A stretch of DNA of 64,000 bases from Parapristionchus giblindavisi (lineage: Eukaryota; Nematoda; Chromadorea; Rhabditida; Diplogasteridae). Shown one piece after another: positions 23,401-38,854 of the stretch. The position numbers and the translations under genes are program-made. The stretch lies in contig CALSFV010000343.1 of assembly GCA_943737045.1 (NCBI GenBank), forward strand, positions 1-64,000. The letters run 5' to 3'. Numbering within the stretch: the first letter of the stretch is position 1; each line of letters opens with the position of its first letter. The notes below the pieces were generated by a model. It saw only the letters and a program-made list of their open reading frames with translations, was not told where the DNA came from and made no database searches.

Positions 23401-26317
23401 TTATTAGGCAATTATTATATTATTGAATTGCTTGCTTACATTGAATAAATCTTTACCTGGTACACGTAGCACTAAACATTCACAAATGAAGTGAGAGAGA
23501 ATAGTCAGAAACTGTGATCTGGGTATACCATGTTATATTTATCTTAGTTTAATGGATATTAACTTAGCAATAAGTGATAAGAAAGTGAAGTTAAAGGTAT
23601 ATCGAGAAAAAACTTTTTCAAGAAGTAAACTGATAAATTGATTGAATTGTACCTGATTTAAATACGCGGTGAGCATTCTCACGGGGTCAAAGTACCACAA
23701 CAAGTCCTCTTACTCCAGAAACAACCTGCAATGGTTCCACAAAGCACACACTCTTTATAAAAAAATAATATTTCAAATCATATCAGCACCAAAAGATGGA
23801 TATATTCGTATTTTAAAAGTCGAAACAAATCTTATCTGATATAGACGTTGAATGATGTTGCCTCTGTGAGCGATGAGAGAAGTGGGGGCAGCATCCTATA
23901 AAGGAATACAATGAATATATAGAAATTCTCATAGAGTACTGAGCACTGTTCCGCAAAGTCAACGAATCAAAGTGACGCATTATACTTAAAATCATTATGA
24001 GGGGCTCAGAAATGGATGAGCATAAAGGGTGGATTACACGATGATTAAATGCACATGCGAATCAGTGAAATAGAATGAGCGAAAAGTAAAAACAATAAGA
24101 AAACGCAAAGAAAAAGTAAAACCACCAAGTATTCAAGAAAAAATCCAGAACCGTGAATTAGAAAAAAATAATTCGCGCCCATGTACGTTTTCATATACTG
24201 TCGGTTTCTAGGATTACCTATCGTGAACTGACAATTTTTGAATTCATTCAATTCGGATCAATCAATTTGGGGGGTTAGTGTTTAGCTAACCTGTATAATT
24301 TGACTAAGCAATCACCTACAAATGAACAAAATAACAGAAAAATGTACACAAACGTTCGAATTAAGCTGAAAACAAATTCTGAAGCGTTTTGAAACTTTCA
24401 GAACGCTTCAGATACATTCACTATGTTTCTGAATGTTTCAATGTGACAAGAAACTTTGCTGTACGATAAAACGAAACAGGGCATGAGTGTCCCCTTAGTG
24501 CTTCGTTTAGGGAAGATGATTGTGAGAGATTGTAACGTGATAAACAAGTTGGAATTCCTTCAACACGTCGTTTTGTGTAATAAATGCAGATAGAATATTG
24601 CACTATTGTCTCCTTATTGCACACAATTTATGATCATCAACAATTCATTTATTTCACAAACTCATCTTCTTTTTTTTATATTCTATTTTATTAGAAGACG
24701 ATATTTTCACAAATGAAACTAAATCAGATTATCGTCAAAACAAAAAAGTGAAACATTTGTGACAAAATTTGACAAAACTTCACGAGATTCCCTGCTTCAG
24801 CATTTTTCACGATCTTGATGATGCATTATCTAAGGTTTTTTCATTGTGGATGTGTTTGCCCAATGCAGTTATGCACGACAAAAGTGAGAAAATTTATCGG
24901 GAGCGCTCAGGAGCTGAATTGGTGTACTGTAGCATACTGTAGAATCTCACTGTATAACTGCTGCCATCGCGCTTTTTTCCAAATCATGGATATATATAGC
25001 ATTACCTGACTTCCTATAGTGAATTTGCACTGTTTGGATCATGTCATATATAAAGTGGGGTACTTTAGAAAATCCTACCGTATACCAGTTTCACAAAACA
25101 GCGTTCACAGTGATTAATTTAAATTTTTTCCTCATAGGTAAATTAGGCAAGCCCGGTGATGCTCAAATACCCTATTATCCAATAAAAAAGACTAGCAACC
25201 GCGTTTAGATATCATGAGTCAAAATTTTCAAAATCATGTGAACTTTTGTGTGTTTCACTTTTTTTTTGTTTTGACGGTATTCTAAAATATATGGTCGTGC
25301 AAGATTTGTTCAGCACTTTTTATTCACATTTGTTCATTAGATTTCAATGGAAATAATTATAAATCTTTAAGGTGTATGAGATTCTAACTGATATTGTATC
25401 AGTAATGTACATTGGAGTATGTGCAACTCGTCTATTTGTATATGTATTTGTTAATGAGGAAATACGGTAGGTATACGGTAATTCATCCCTTATCGATTCA
25501 TTTTTATAGGAATGAAGTCGTTGCTACAATATGTGCATTACGTGATAGAGATAACATTCGAAAATCCAGCCAGACGTTAGTTTTATTCATTTTAAAATTG
25601 AAAATTGAAAAACAGAGATCAAATAAGGAAATGGACTATTTTGTCTATTCTTTGACCTTCATAGTCTAATTCCATACTAATGATTCTTCGTCTCTTTTAT
25701 CAATCTTTAAAGAGTGCGAATATGAATGATAAAGGGAGGGAAAGTGGCACAGGGTTAAAGTTTCTGTCTAAGAGACGAAAACATCGATGAATACTGTAGA
25801 ATGGAATGAAAACATCGAAATGTGTAATAGAGAACAATGAATAATGTTGATGAATAGATAAATAAGAATGAATAATAAAGAAGAGATGAAATGAATGTTC
25901 GATCAACTATAGTATTGAGTATCATGAAACAAAAAAAAACATTTAAAAGTTTTTTGATCATTTAAATAATCCCCCTAATACTACGTAGAACAATATTATG
26001 ATATAATGATTCAAATTGTAAAATAAAGAAATATAATTTTGAGAAGTGGAAAAGGTCCATCGGAACTAGATTCAATTGCTCTTTCAATTGCTCGAAGATT
26101 AATCAAACATGATATTGATATTGACAAGAATGATGATCAATCAGATGAAACTCAACCTCTTGGTATGTATTATTCATTCATTTCATCTACCGTAATCTAT
26201 CGTAATCTATTATAATCTATCGTATTCTCAGATGGGAAGACAGATGAATCGCCTATGCATGCTATCGTAATTGCTAATGGATACAGTAGATGTACATCCG
26301 ATGCTGATGATGTCTAA
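17412..26317 (+). CDS. 7TM GPCR, FMRFamide-receptor-like
   Basis: Twelve exons join in phase into about 446 residues: 17412-17602, 17919-18047, 18121-18187, 18953-19062, 19110-19230, 20707-20823, 20883-20993, 21701-21832, 25372-25466, 25510-25575, 26047-26162, 26232-26317. A signal-like N-terminus precedes TM1 (VIGTSLSFLSLICNLIIAIS). TM3 ends in LIALATIERWLITKK, an E-R in place of D-R-Y. TM5 is followed by NYSIVKNLRKQQR, TM6 contains SYLTANVLNVLITAWEYI, and TM7 is DIVSVMYIGVCATRLFVYVF then NEEIR. This pattern resembles nematode neuropeptide receptors (frpr-type). The ligand is unknown. The expected role is plasma-membrane, G-protein-coupled neuropeptide sensing. Intron 8 is 3.5 kb and carries a giant foldback. 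The assignment to class A is firm; the subfamily is tentative. Confidence 0.85.
19989..20028. repeat. Short perfect hairpin in GPCR intron
   Basis: ATCCTCTATCTCAAAAAAAA is followed directly by its inverse, AAATTTTTTTTGAGATAGAGGAT. It could cruciform or form an RNA hairpin inside intron 5. Confidence 0.8.
22193..24468. mobile_element. Foldback element in GPCR intron 8
   Basis: Arms of about 840 bp (22193-23029 and 23632-24468) are inverse copies with a few differences. The left arm starts TATCGTACAGCAAAGTTTC and the right ends with its inverse. The loop of about 600 bp is unique. Part of it (about 23265-23380, plus strand) reads HHRRISCGRTKDQLRAAIRR and onward, or in another frame a Ser/Pro-rich tail, and could be a captured exon. 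It sits in the intron between the TM6 and TM7 exons and must be spliced out for the receptor to be made. Confidence 0.85.
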
Positions 26318-26506
26318 ATAATTCATATTTTGATCTTTGATCTTTGATCTTTGATTAATTATTTGTTTATGTCTGATTTTGTGATCTCAATCTCTTCATT
26401 TCCTGATCTAGGTCATCATTTCTTAGATTCTCAATATTCTATCGGGTACAGTAATATCTTCTCTATTCTATTCATCTAAATAAGCTCCGCCCCTTTTCAA
26501 TTCAAT

Positions 26507-27603
26507 GTGATTCCTTCAATCAAAGTATCTCTTCGTATCTCTATCACTCTCTCATTCTTCCATACTCTCTCATCTATTATCTTCTTCTCTATATTCTCTT
26601 TTATCTCTAACGGGTACATGGAGTACTCAATGAAAACTGTCCTTTCCTCATTGATTGATAAAGGAATGATATGGGAATCATCTCAATTCGTTCACTATTA
26701 TCTATTCTTATTCTTCTATTCTCATATTATTATAATGATTAGGCCTTATATATCATTCGGGCCTATTCCTCCATTTCATATGATCTATCTCTCAATCGAT
26801 AATGTTTACTGTAATCTACTCTAACTTCTCGTTCTAAGCAATAAAGAAGTTGTGTCAATCATTGAGTTGCCATGTGCTCACTTTAAGATGAAATCTGACG
26901 AGCTGATAGAGAGAGAGGTAGAAGGAGGGAGAGGGAGAGGGAGAGGAAGGTAGAGGGAGAGCTAGAGAGAGGGGGAGGGAAAGTAAGAGGGAGAGGGAGA
27001 TAGAGGTAAAGGGAGAGGGAGAGGAAGGTAGAGGGAGAGGGGGAGGGAGAGGGAGGAGTAAAATGTGCGAAGAAGAAAAAGAAGGTAGATTGGGTGCACA
27101 ATATAGAAGGTGTATATGAAGATCTCTTTATTCTATTATTCAAAATGAATGAATGTCTATCTCTATCTAATGATTATGCAAATATTACATATTTTACTAA
27201 TGAATCACCTAATACTTATATTATTCATTCTTTTATTATTCATCTTAAATTCCTTCTAACTCCCACTGTTTACACTATTTTCTTTAATTTCATTCTCCTT
27301 TCTCCTCTTTTTTTCAATATTCTTCTCTTTCAATGATTCTTCTCATACCAAACGTGTCTATTTGTAGTTTGAACTTTGTCCTTTCCCATATCTGATATCT
27401 ATCTATTCATTCTTCTTTATTTCTATTATTCTCTTCATTCTCTATTATCTCTTCATCTACTATGATGGAGTACAATTGAGTACTTTCATAGAACATCCAC
27501 CATGGGATGAAAGGGGGCGGAGTCTTCTCATTCATACTCACCTATCATCAGTATCATCTAGATATTCTCAATACATTATCATATTCTTCTTCTTATTCCT
27601 TGA
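26507..27603 (+). CDS. Possible small multi-exon membrane protein
   Basis: Three hydrophobic open segments can be chained: about 26507-26800, about 27094-27267 and 27368-27603. The last junction is in phase (donor GTTTAC at 27268, acceptor TTTGTAG ending 27367). The last exon reads FELCPFPYLIS, a long hydrophobic helix, then FIEHPPWDERGR and a final hydrophobic tail before TAA. A purine tract at 26910-27060 separates the first two segments. The family is not recognised and low complexity makes chance likely. It lies only about 190 bp before glycerol kinase. Confidence 0.3.
26910..27060. repeat. Purine tract
   Basis: GAGGGAGAGG variants with inserted TAGAGG and CTAGAGAG units, in the presumed intron of the doubtful membrane protein. 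Confidence 0.85.
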
Positions 27604-27790
27604 CTAATTGATAGTTTGATCTTCATCTTCATATATAATCATTCCCTCATATGGGATATCTCATTCCGAGTTTCTTATCAAAATCTTTTCTATTTTGATC
27701 TTCACTTAATCCATTTCTTCTATTATCGTTTTTCATTCTTTCTTTATTCGTGATTCCTTCATTTCCTTTATTCAATGATATTTATTAAGA

Positions 27791-31290
<3,500 letters not shown>

Positions 31291-32452
31291 TTATTGATCC
31301 CCTTCCCTTTTGTAGATCAATCATACTTTTGTACATATAGACTTTCTATTACAGTAAATTCATTCATCTCAAAATGATTCATAAATCTATATCGTGTACA
31401 GTGAGAATGAGTGAATTATAATGAATAATTAAATATATAACTTATCCATATTGGATTATCAAAACGAGGAAATGAATACTGGCTAAAGAGATTCGAAGTT
31501 TACGATCATTTTCTTTAATATGTATGTATTTGCGATAAAGTATCATTAAATAAGATGTGAACCTATACACTGATATCAAAATTACCTTCAAATCGTTACC
31601 CACCCCCATTACTATGGCTAACTATTACACCAAATGTTGAATAGGTCTTTATGGTGCACTCACGGCAAATTATCCCTACAAGGGAAGATCTGAGACGTAA
31701 ACGATTCTGAAAGCGAACCAGGGGGTAGTGGTGGTGGTCAGATTTGTCATCGATTGAAATATCTATTGGAAGGTCCGGTTGACAACTTTTGAAATCAATA
31801 TCTCTCCCTCAACACTAACCACCATATGAGTCACTTTCAGTATCGTTTCCGTCGCAACTGGTGCTTCCCTTGTTATAGGTTGTCTAACTGGACTACCATA
31901 AAGAAAGATTAGCTCACTCCAAACTCTCTCAAAAATACACGTTAAATAGTTCGAAAAAGTAACGGGGACTGAAGTAACTTATCACGTATCTGATTGTGTG
32001 AGATTGTTTCTCTAATTATTTCATCTTAGATAAGATATAGCTTAAATATGAGAGAGCTTGTCGTGTGTGTGGAGGAGAAATAAAGAGGAAATGATACACC
32101 GAATCAATGGTGAAGTACTGACCTAACTGCCATTCGCCTATAATCAGTTTATCGATTTAATCAAATAATTGGTCGTCAGTCTCTCCAAAATGGATGGTTA
32201 ATCAGAGTACCCCAAATATGGGCAAATGTGTGAATTGTTGGGGGAACGATTACCAAATGTTTGAGCTAGTTTGCTTTCTGTGTACAAAGATGGTGTGCAA
32301 AGATATTGCGAAGTTAGAAATTTTCCTTTTTGTTGTTTTGACACGATCGCGTTTGTTGTTTCTTTTTAACATAATGTTATCAGTAGTATCATTTTCACTT
32401 CTTTTATAATCGATAAACGAGAAGAATTAAGTGATCGATATCTTCTGAACAA
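31291..32452. other. Region between glycerol kinase and REEP copy A
   Basis: Convergent 3' ends meet here. A CACTCACGGCAAATTATCCC segment near 31659 resembles, inverted, AATTTGTCGTGAGTG near 48709 and may be a transposon remnant. No gene seen. Confidence 0.4.
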
Positions 32453-33324
32453 TCAATAACACTTCTCTTTATATTCTTCTTTCATTGATGCGTCTATCTT
32501 TGTGATGACTGGATCGACATATACCTGATAATTGTAAGAGATCAAAGATCAAATGTACAAATGTGACTTACACTATAGAAATATTCAGCTCCTTCAGTTT
32601 GTGGAAGATAAAGGTACATTAGAAATACGGCCTTTACTAGATAGTAAATAGGAAAGTAATGTAGTATAGTTTCAGCAAATGTATCGATCTATAAGATTAA
32701 GGTAGACCCAAATACAATTATTGATTATTTCTACCACTGAAAATGCACCGAATACCGTCCAATACGTTAACCATTTAGTGTCGTCATCCTTCTCTACACT
32801 ACGGATTGCCTAAATTATTCGTTTAATCATTTACAAAATATTTCCTTTGAATTGACCTTGACGGAAACATAAGCTGGATATCCAAATCCAATAAGATTAC
32901 AGAGAAATTGTGCTCCCTTACTAGACATGAAAAAGAAGCCGACAAGTCCCATTATTATATATGCAATCTGAGTAGAAAGTGAATGATTACGGTTTTTCTA
33001 TGTTACGGTAGAATGCATTACATTTTCTCTCTTCAAAGAAGTTTTCGTTTCAGCATTCATAATAATAGCATCAATTATGGCGTTGTGAGGTCCATAAAGA
33101 TATTTCACTAGATCTTTCTAAAATAAAATCGATAAGCAACTAATCGATATTAGATGAACTACCCACATTAACTTTCTTCACAAACTTTGTTGGAGTTGGG
33201 CCAACAATTGTTACATCCTTCCTTGATTATTATTTGATTTAATTAATAATTGATCAAAATGCACAACATACTTGATAGGTGTTTTCGTTGTAGATTTGGA
33301 TGAGTGTAAAGAACTACCAAACAT
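32453..33324 (-). CDS. REEP5/Yop1-type ER-shaping protein, copy A
   Basis: The TB2/DP1/HVA22 family forms hairpins in the ER membrane that bend tubules. Seven exons on the minus strand give about 192 residues, close to the usual length (REEP5-type). The start is MFGSSLHSSKS at 33324. Conserved features: LYGPHNAIIDAI, GFGYPAYVSVKAIRS, then EKDDDTKWLTYWTVFGAFSV, then IDTFAETILHYFPIYYLVKA and LYLPQTEGAEYFY. The C-terminus is VYVDPVITKIDASMKEEYKE plus KCY. It shares exon structure and most of its sequence with copy B; the N-terminal exon and the last few residues differ most. Both copies look intact, so this is a recent duplication rather than a pseudogene pair. Confidence 0.9.
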
Positions 33325-33458
33325 GTCAAGAAATGAACAAGAAAATTAAAGATAATGAAATAGTTCGTTATTATCCAATTCGTATTTTTACATAGTTCAA
33401 CTGCACTCCAAACAACATATATACATTAACATATTTTCCTGCACAGAAATTATGGTGA

Positions 33459-33815
33459 TTACAATTTTTTATCGATTTTCATGAATAATTCTTTTGAAGA
33501 CTTTCCCATGGTTAGTACTCGATACACATAAAAGAAATATAGCAAAATTAACATAGCAATCAATAATAATTCAACATCATCATATATCCATTTCAAGAAA
33601 AATACTAGATGAAGGTAGGGCCGTTCTTCAGTTCCTCTACTGGTATTGATAACCATTGTGCATTAATCCTCTTGAAGCCATCTCTACATCGAACATAGGG
33701 TTAAAGAAGGAGATCCTTGAGTTGGCATGACTGACTCCCGCAACCATTAACATGGGATAGAATGTAAATATTGTATGGAAATTAGCATAAGTGACAATGG
33801 AAAAGTGAGAGAGTC
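33459..33815 (-). pseudogene. Unrecognised gene fragment with a frame break
   Basis: The minus strand reads HFSIVTYANFHTIFTFYPML then VAGVSHANSRISFFNPMFDV and EMASRGLMHNGYQYQ before a stop (about 33815 to 33640). In the next frame (33656 to 33459) it reads GTEERPYLHLVFFLKWIYDD, a hydrophobic helix (LLLIAMLILLYFFYVYRVL) and [16 protein letters not shown] then stop. The two segments look like consecutive parts of one membrane protein with a frameshift near 33650, or an unrecognised splice. The family is unknown. A 49-bp piece (33472-33520) recurs with one mismatch inside a transposon in the desaturase intron at 40912-40960. Confidence 0.5.
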
Positions 33816-34556
33816 AAGTATGCAAATCGGATAGACACTCTCTACTTGCCTGAAAAGTTGTACTTTCAATGCGCATGACAAGCTTCAAACATATCATCGC
33901 GCAATATGAAATATTTCGTTCGTTTCATATGATAAATCTCTATCATCCTACCCGAACAGTCTTGTTACGAAAAAACTCGAGGGTCTCCATCTTTGATCTG
34001 GAGATCGAATTTTGCATATGAATATGGTATCCAAAAAGTGCATAGTCTTTTCCATCTTCCATCTCTCATATTTTTATCGACCAGTCACACTTTCTTTCAG
34101 TTCATTCATCAATCCATTCTCACAAGCAAGCCATTCTTCTTATTCTTTCTCCATTTTCATCATTATTCTCCATTGATTCTTTCGTGTCACTCCAACCATT
34201 CTTCATTCTATTTTACATTATACTTCTCTCAATCTTTCTTTCTCACAATCTCTTAGCGTCCACGATTTGCATTCATATAAGATAATAGATGTAAGAGAAC
34301 TCTCTTCTTTTCGAGTTCATAGATAGTTGTTAGGGTTGGATACCCAGCCCTCTGATAACTCTCCTACTATAGATATTTGATCTTTGTAATTGTATTATGT
34401 GTTCTAGTCATTATGTTAATTATATTAGTTTTGCATTTCTTTGTGTCTCATTTATTTTACATTGTAATCAATTATGGTTCATTACCATAATTGTAAGTTG
34501 ATGTCGTATCTTTCGTTGTATTATCTTTAGTCTGGGACTCATGTCGTTGTAGAATG

Positions 34557-36309
34557 GGGGGGGGGGGTGACATTTCCGCAACGGCATTTCCGCAACCGAC
34601 ATTTCCGCAACCGACATTTCCGCAACCGACATTTCCGCAACGGGGAATAACTCGGCTCGTCGGAGTCCTAGAACCATGGGATGGGTATCATTGTGATCAG
34701 CATCGGTAACACTATCATGTCACATATTGATCTTTGATCTTTGCTAACTCCGCTACATTTTTGCAATGAGGCGTGATTTCGCTCAAAATCATTCAAGACG
34801 AGCGGCTAGGGTATCGTTCGACTCCTCATCACCTGTATATATCCAACCAATAATTGACCTTTGATCTTTTCCAACTCGGCCTCACATCGGCAACGAGAAC
34901 CATCAGTCCGAAGTCGGTACCATATCCGGAACCATGTGAAACCGAGGTCCTAAAATGGATGTAAGGTTCGAATGTTGATGCAGGGTGGAGCCTTGCATCG
35001 CCTCCCTTGATGTGGTTTGCCGACCGCCAAAGAGCCCCTCAGAGACCCATGTCTCTCAAGCTACCGTAATCTACCGTAACCCGGTTCGGTGAGTCGGATC
35101 AAGTGCGATGGGTCAGATCTCTCTAAAAGTTGTCGGAATGACCAATATGTGGGCGAAACAGTTATGAACTGTTGTCAATTACTGTAAAGCACACGTAGTG
35201 GCCATTCTGACGATTTTTAGTGAAATCTGACCCACCGCACTTGACATGACCAACCGAACCGGGTTGCGGTAGATTACGGTAGTTTACAACAACTCATGAT
35301 CATACCCCACACATAGTGACCATTTTAACAATCTATACTGAAATCTGACCCATGGCACTTGATCTGACCCACCGAACCGGGTTACGGTAGATTACAGTAG
35401 TCCGCAATAGCTAATAATGATATTGCACACGTAGTGGCTATTCACACAATTTTTAGTGAAATCTGACCCATGGCACTTGATCTGACCCACCGAACCGGGT
35501 TACGGTAGATTACAGTAGTCCGCAATAGCTAATAATGATATTGCACACGTAGTGGCTATTCACACAATTTTTAGTGAAATCTGACCCATGGCACTTGATC
35601 TGACCCACCGAACCGGGTTACGGTAGATTACGGTAGTCCGCCATAGCTAATAATGATATTGCACACGTAGCGGCTATTCAGACAATTTTTAGTGAAATCT
35701 GACCCATGGCACTTGATCTGACCCACCGAACCGGGTTACGGTAGATTACGGTAGCTCACCATCGCGTGGACGCGTGTGCGCGTGTCTCGAGGGTCTTGAA
35801 AGCAAGTTGAGAGACCTGGATCTCTGAGGGGCTCTTTGGCGGTCGGCAAACCACATCAAGGGAGGCGATGCAAGGCTCCACCCTGCATCAACATTCGAGC
35901 GTTACATCCATTTTAGGACCTCGGTTTCACATGGTTCCGGATATGGTACCGACTTCGGACTGATGGTTCTCGTTGCCGATGTGAGGCCGAGTTGGAAAAG
36001 ATCAAAGGTCAATTATTGGTTGGATATATACAAGTGATGAGGAGTCGAACGATACCCTTCCCGCTCGTCTTGAATGATTTTGAGCGAAATCACGCCTCAT
36101 TGCAAAAATGTAGCGGAGTTAGCAAAGATCAAAGATCAATATGTGGCATGATAGTGTTACCGATGCTGATCACAATGATACCCATCCCATGGTTCTAGGA
36201 CCCCGACGAGCCGAGTTATTCCCCGTTGCGGAAATGTCGGTTGCGGAAATGCCGTTGCGGAAATGTCGGTTGCGGAAATGTCGGTTGCGGAAATGTCACC
36301 CCCCCCCCC
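34557..36309. mobile_element. 1.75-kb foldback with 8-bp target duplication
   Basis: Flanked by GTAGAATG at 34549-34556 and 36310-36317. The ends are a G run then GTGACATTTCCGCAACGG, and the exact inverse ending in a C run. Each arm starts with a few 15-16-bp repeats of TTTCCGCAACCGACA type. Long inverse arms follow (GGGTATCATTGTGATCAGCATCGG; CTCGGCGAG-type segments; ACATGGTTCCGGATATGG). The centre holds a tandem array of about 118-bp units. No transposase found. It lies between the two REEP copies. Confidence 0.88.
35215..35760. repeat. Tandem repeat, about 118-bp unit, 4-5 copies
   Basis: Each unit contains TGAAATCTGACCCATGGCAC, TTGATCTGACCCACCGAACC, GGGTTACGGTAGATTACRGTAG and GATATTGCACACGTAGTGGC. 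The first unit is more diverged. A partial inverse copy lies at about 35065-35125, making the array part of the palindrome. Confidence 0.85.
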
Positions 36310-36654
36310 GTAGAATGAGGTTGTTTAGTAGTTCGTCTGATTGTGTTCCTCTTAGTCAGTGTAGATAAAGTTTATATTTATTGATCTTTGGTCTTTGGTC
36401 TTGTGGTATCACAGCAAAAGGAGAACTCCGGCTAAAGTTACTTTCGTACATGGGGGCCGAACCGACCTTTGCTTGCTGATAACCCTTGTATCATTGACCA
36501 AATTGATCCATCTTTTGACTAAGAGAGAGTGGAGTTGCGCGTGTATCGGAGCGAATTATAGGATCGGATCGGAGGAGCGTATTGTGGATTCAGGACGATC
36601 TTTGCTGAATCTCGTTTGACCGTCAGGAGAAGTGACGCCCGATTGATTGTGAGG

Positions 36655-37297
36655 AGAGGAATATCTCGGTTGACAGTCGAAAGACGCCCGATTGATTGTG
36701 ACTCGGTTGACTGTCGAAAGACGCCCGATTGATTGTGTCTCGGTTGACTGTCGAAAGACGCCCGATTGATTGTGTCTCGGTTGACTGTCGAAAGACGCCC
36801 GATTGATTGTGTCTCGGTTGACTGTCGAAAGACGCCCGATTGATTATCTCGGTTGACTGTCGAAAGACGCCCGATTGATTGTGTCTCGGTTGACTGTCGA
36901 AAGACGCCCGATTGATTGTGTCTCGGTTGACTGTCGAAAGACGCCCGATTGATTGTGTCTCGGTTGACTGTCGAAAGACGCCCGATTGATTGTGTCTCGG
37001 TTGACTGTCGAAAGACGCCCGATTGATTGTGTCTCGGTTGACTGTCGAAAGACGCCCGATTGATTGTGTCTCGGTTGACTGTCGAAAGACGCCCGATTGA
37101 TTGTGTCTCGGTTGACTGTCGAAAGACGCCCGATTGATTGTGTCTCGGTTGACTGTCGAAAGACGCCCGATTGATTGTGTCTCGGTTGACTGTCGAAAGA
37201 CGCCCGATTGATTGTGTCTCGGTTGAAAGTCGAAAGACTCCCGATTGATTGTAATACCGTAAATCTCGGTTGACTGTCGAAAGACTCCCGATTGATA
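36655..37297. repeat. 37-bp minisatellite, about 17 copies
   Basis: The unit is CTCGGTTGACTGTCGAAAGA + CGCCCGATTGATTGTGT, nearly identical through most of the array. End copies vary, and one copy lacks 5 bp near 36845. Because 37 is not a multiple of three and the unit has no stop in any minus-strand frame, the minus strand stays open for 267 codons (37426-36623), cycling through three peptide phases (INRASFDSQPRHN, QSGVFRQSTET, SIGRLSTVNRD). There is no independent support for a protein. Confidence 0.93.
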
Positions 37298-38854
37298 AGT
37301 GTACGGTTGATCTGTGATCTTTGATCTTTGTGTCACCAGTACCATTTGATCTTTGATCTTTGAACTCTTAATCTTTGTGTGACTGCGCGTTTGTGTGAAA
37401 GTCGATTCATTTAATTCCCACGCCATTATAATAATTGGTACTTTTACTGATTGGACTTGATCTTTGATCTTTGTGAACAGGCTAAGCAGTTTCTACAGTA
37501 TACTCCATATCATCCATAGGAGTTCAACTCGATGATTGATATCATTGGAAGGATCCAGAGTATAAGATATTATAGAGATATTCGTATACAACAATAATAC
37601 GATTAAAAAATTTGTGCACAGTACTATTTGGGTCGGGTTTACTTAATATTTTATTAATATATCAAAAATTTAAAAGTTTAAATATATTCGCTAAATCATA
37701 TATCATATCGCTTATTTCCTCCAGCATCCTTGGTCATCTCCATATTTATTCGATTATTTTAATACTTAAAAGTAACACAAAGTGAGATGGGAATACTTTG
37801 GATAGGTAGAGAATGATTTGTTCGATTGATGTATACACATGTAAGGGTCCAATTCTCCGTTATCTTTTAGTCGCGATGTACGCAGTGGTGTACACTGCAG
37901 GGTGGGAAGACGGAGTGCCCCGCCAGTTTTGATGTCAATCGTCCCTGTTACAAAACCCGAAGTACTGATATTTTTACTGCTGACATTGCAATGACATTGC
38001 AATGACAGATATTATAAAATCGGCTATCTACGGTACCCACGGACGGGACACACAAGCCAAAAGGACGTACGCCCCTTTTACCACATGCACATCAAAGTTC
38101 AAAAAAACTACGGTATTAGGCGGCATTGCTAAATGCAGAAACGCAACTCTAGAGGCGGAATTTTCAAAAATGTTCGTAAATTAGCAAACAAATCGTACTG
38201 AATAAATTCAAAAATAATTAATTTCGTAGTCGTGAGAGCTAGCTGATAGCTTTTGTCAACGCGACAGACGGAACCATAGGTCTGTAAGATATTTGAATGT
38301 GCAAAATGTTAATAAAAGTCGTGTTCACAGAGATTCCGCGACATAACGAAATATAGGACTTTTCACTGCATTTAGCAAACTTCGTATTTCCAATACTCTT
38401 ATTTCTTCTCTATTTTTTCCAATACAATTTAGATTGTTTCAGTGTTCACCCTCATCAAAAATTTAAGCGAAATAAATTCATGAAACTACAAAATTTTGAA
38501 GAAACAAAAATAATTCCGGAACTGCGAATTAGGGGTTCCTAAAACGCGCGGTGGCGTGCATATAGTGTGCGGCAATTTGCTGACCCGCCTTTGTCCCGTC
38601 CGTGCGGTGAAGTATTATTCCCTTGTGGAATACCTCTCTACTTGTTCGTAATATGTTTCACCTTAGAAATACTCTTCAATTTAGTCCATACAATGGTGTT
38701 TTGTGAAGTAGGTCACTCATATGTACATATGCGTTTTGGTAATAATGTTATCTGTAATATTGTAATCGATTCATTTATTTTCACTTCATTTATAATCGAT
38801 AATCGAGAAGAATTAAGTGATCGATCGATATCTTCTCATAAATCAATAATTGCT

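Noticed and set aside
33993..34256. Phe/His/Ser-rich 87-codon frame
   Set aside because: Low-complexity AT-rich sequence with no supporting splice sites or homology that I can recognise.
36655..37297. CRISPR-like repeat array
   Set aside because: The 37-bp units are directly joined with no spacers, and the context is eukaryotic with introns.
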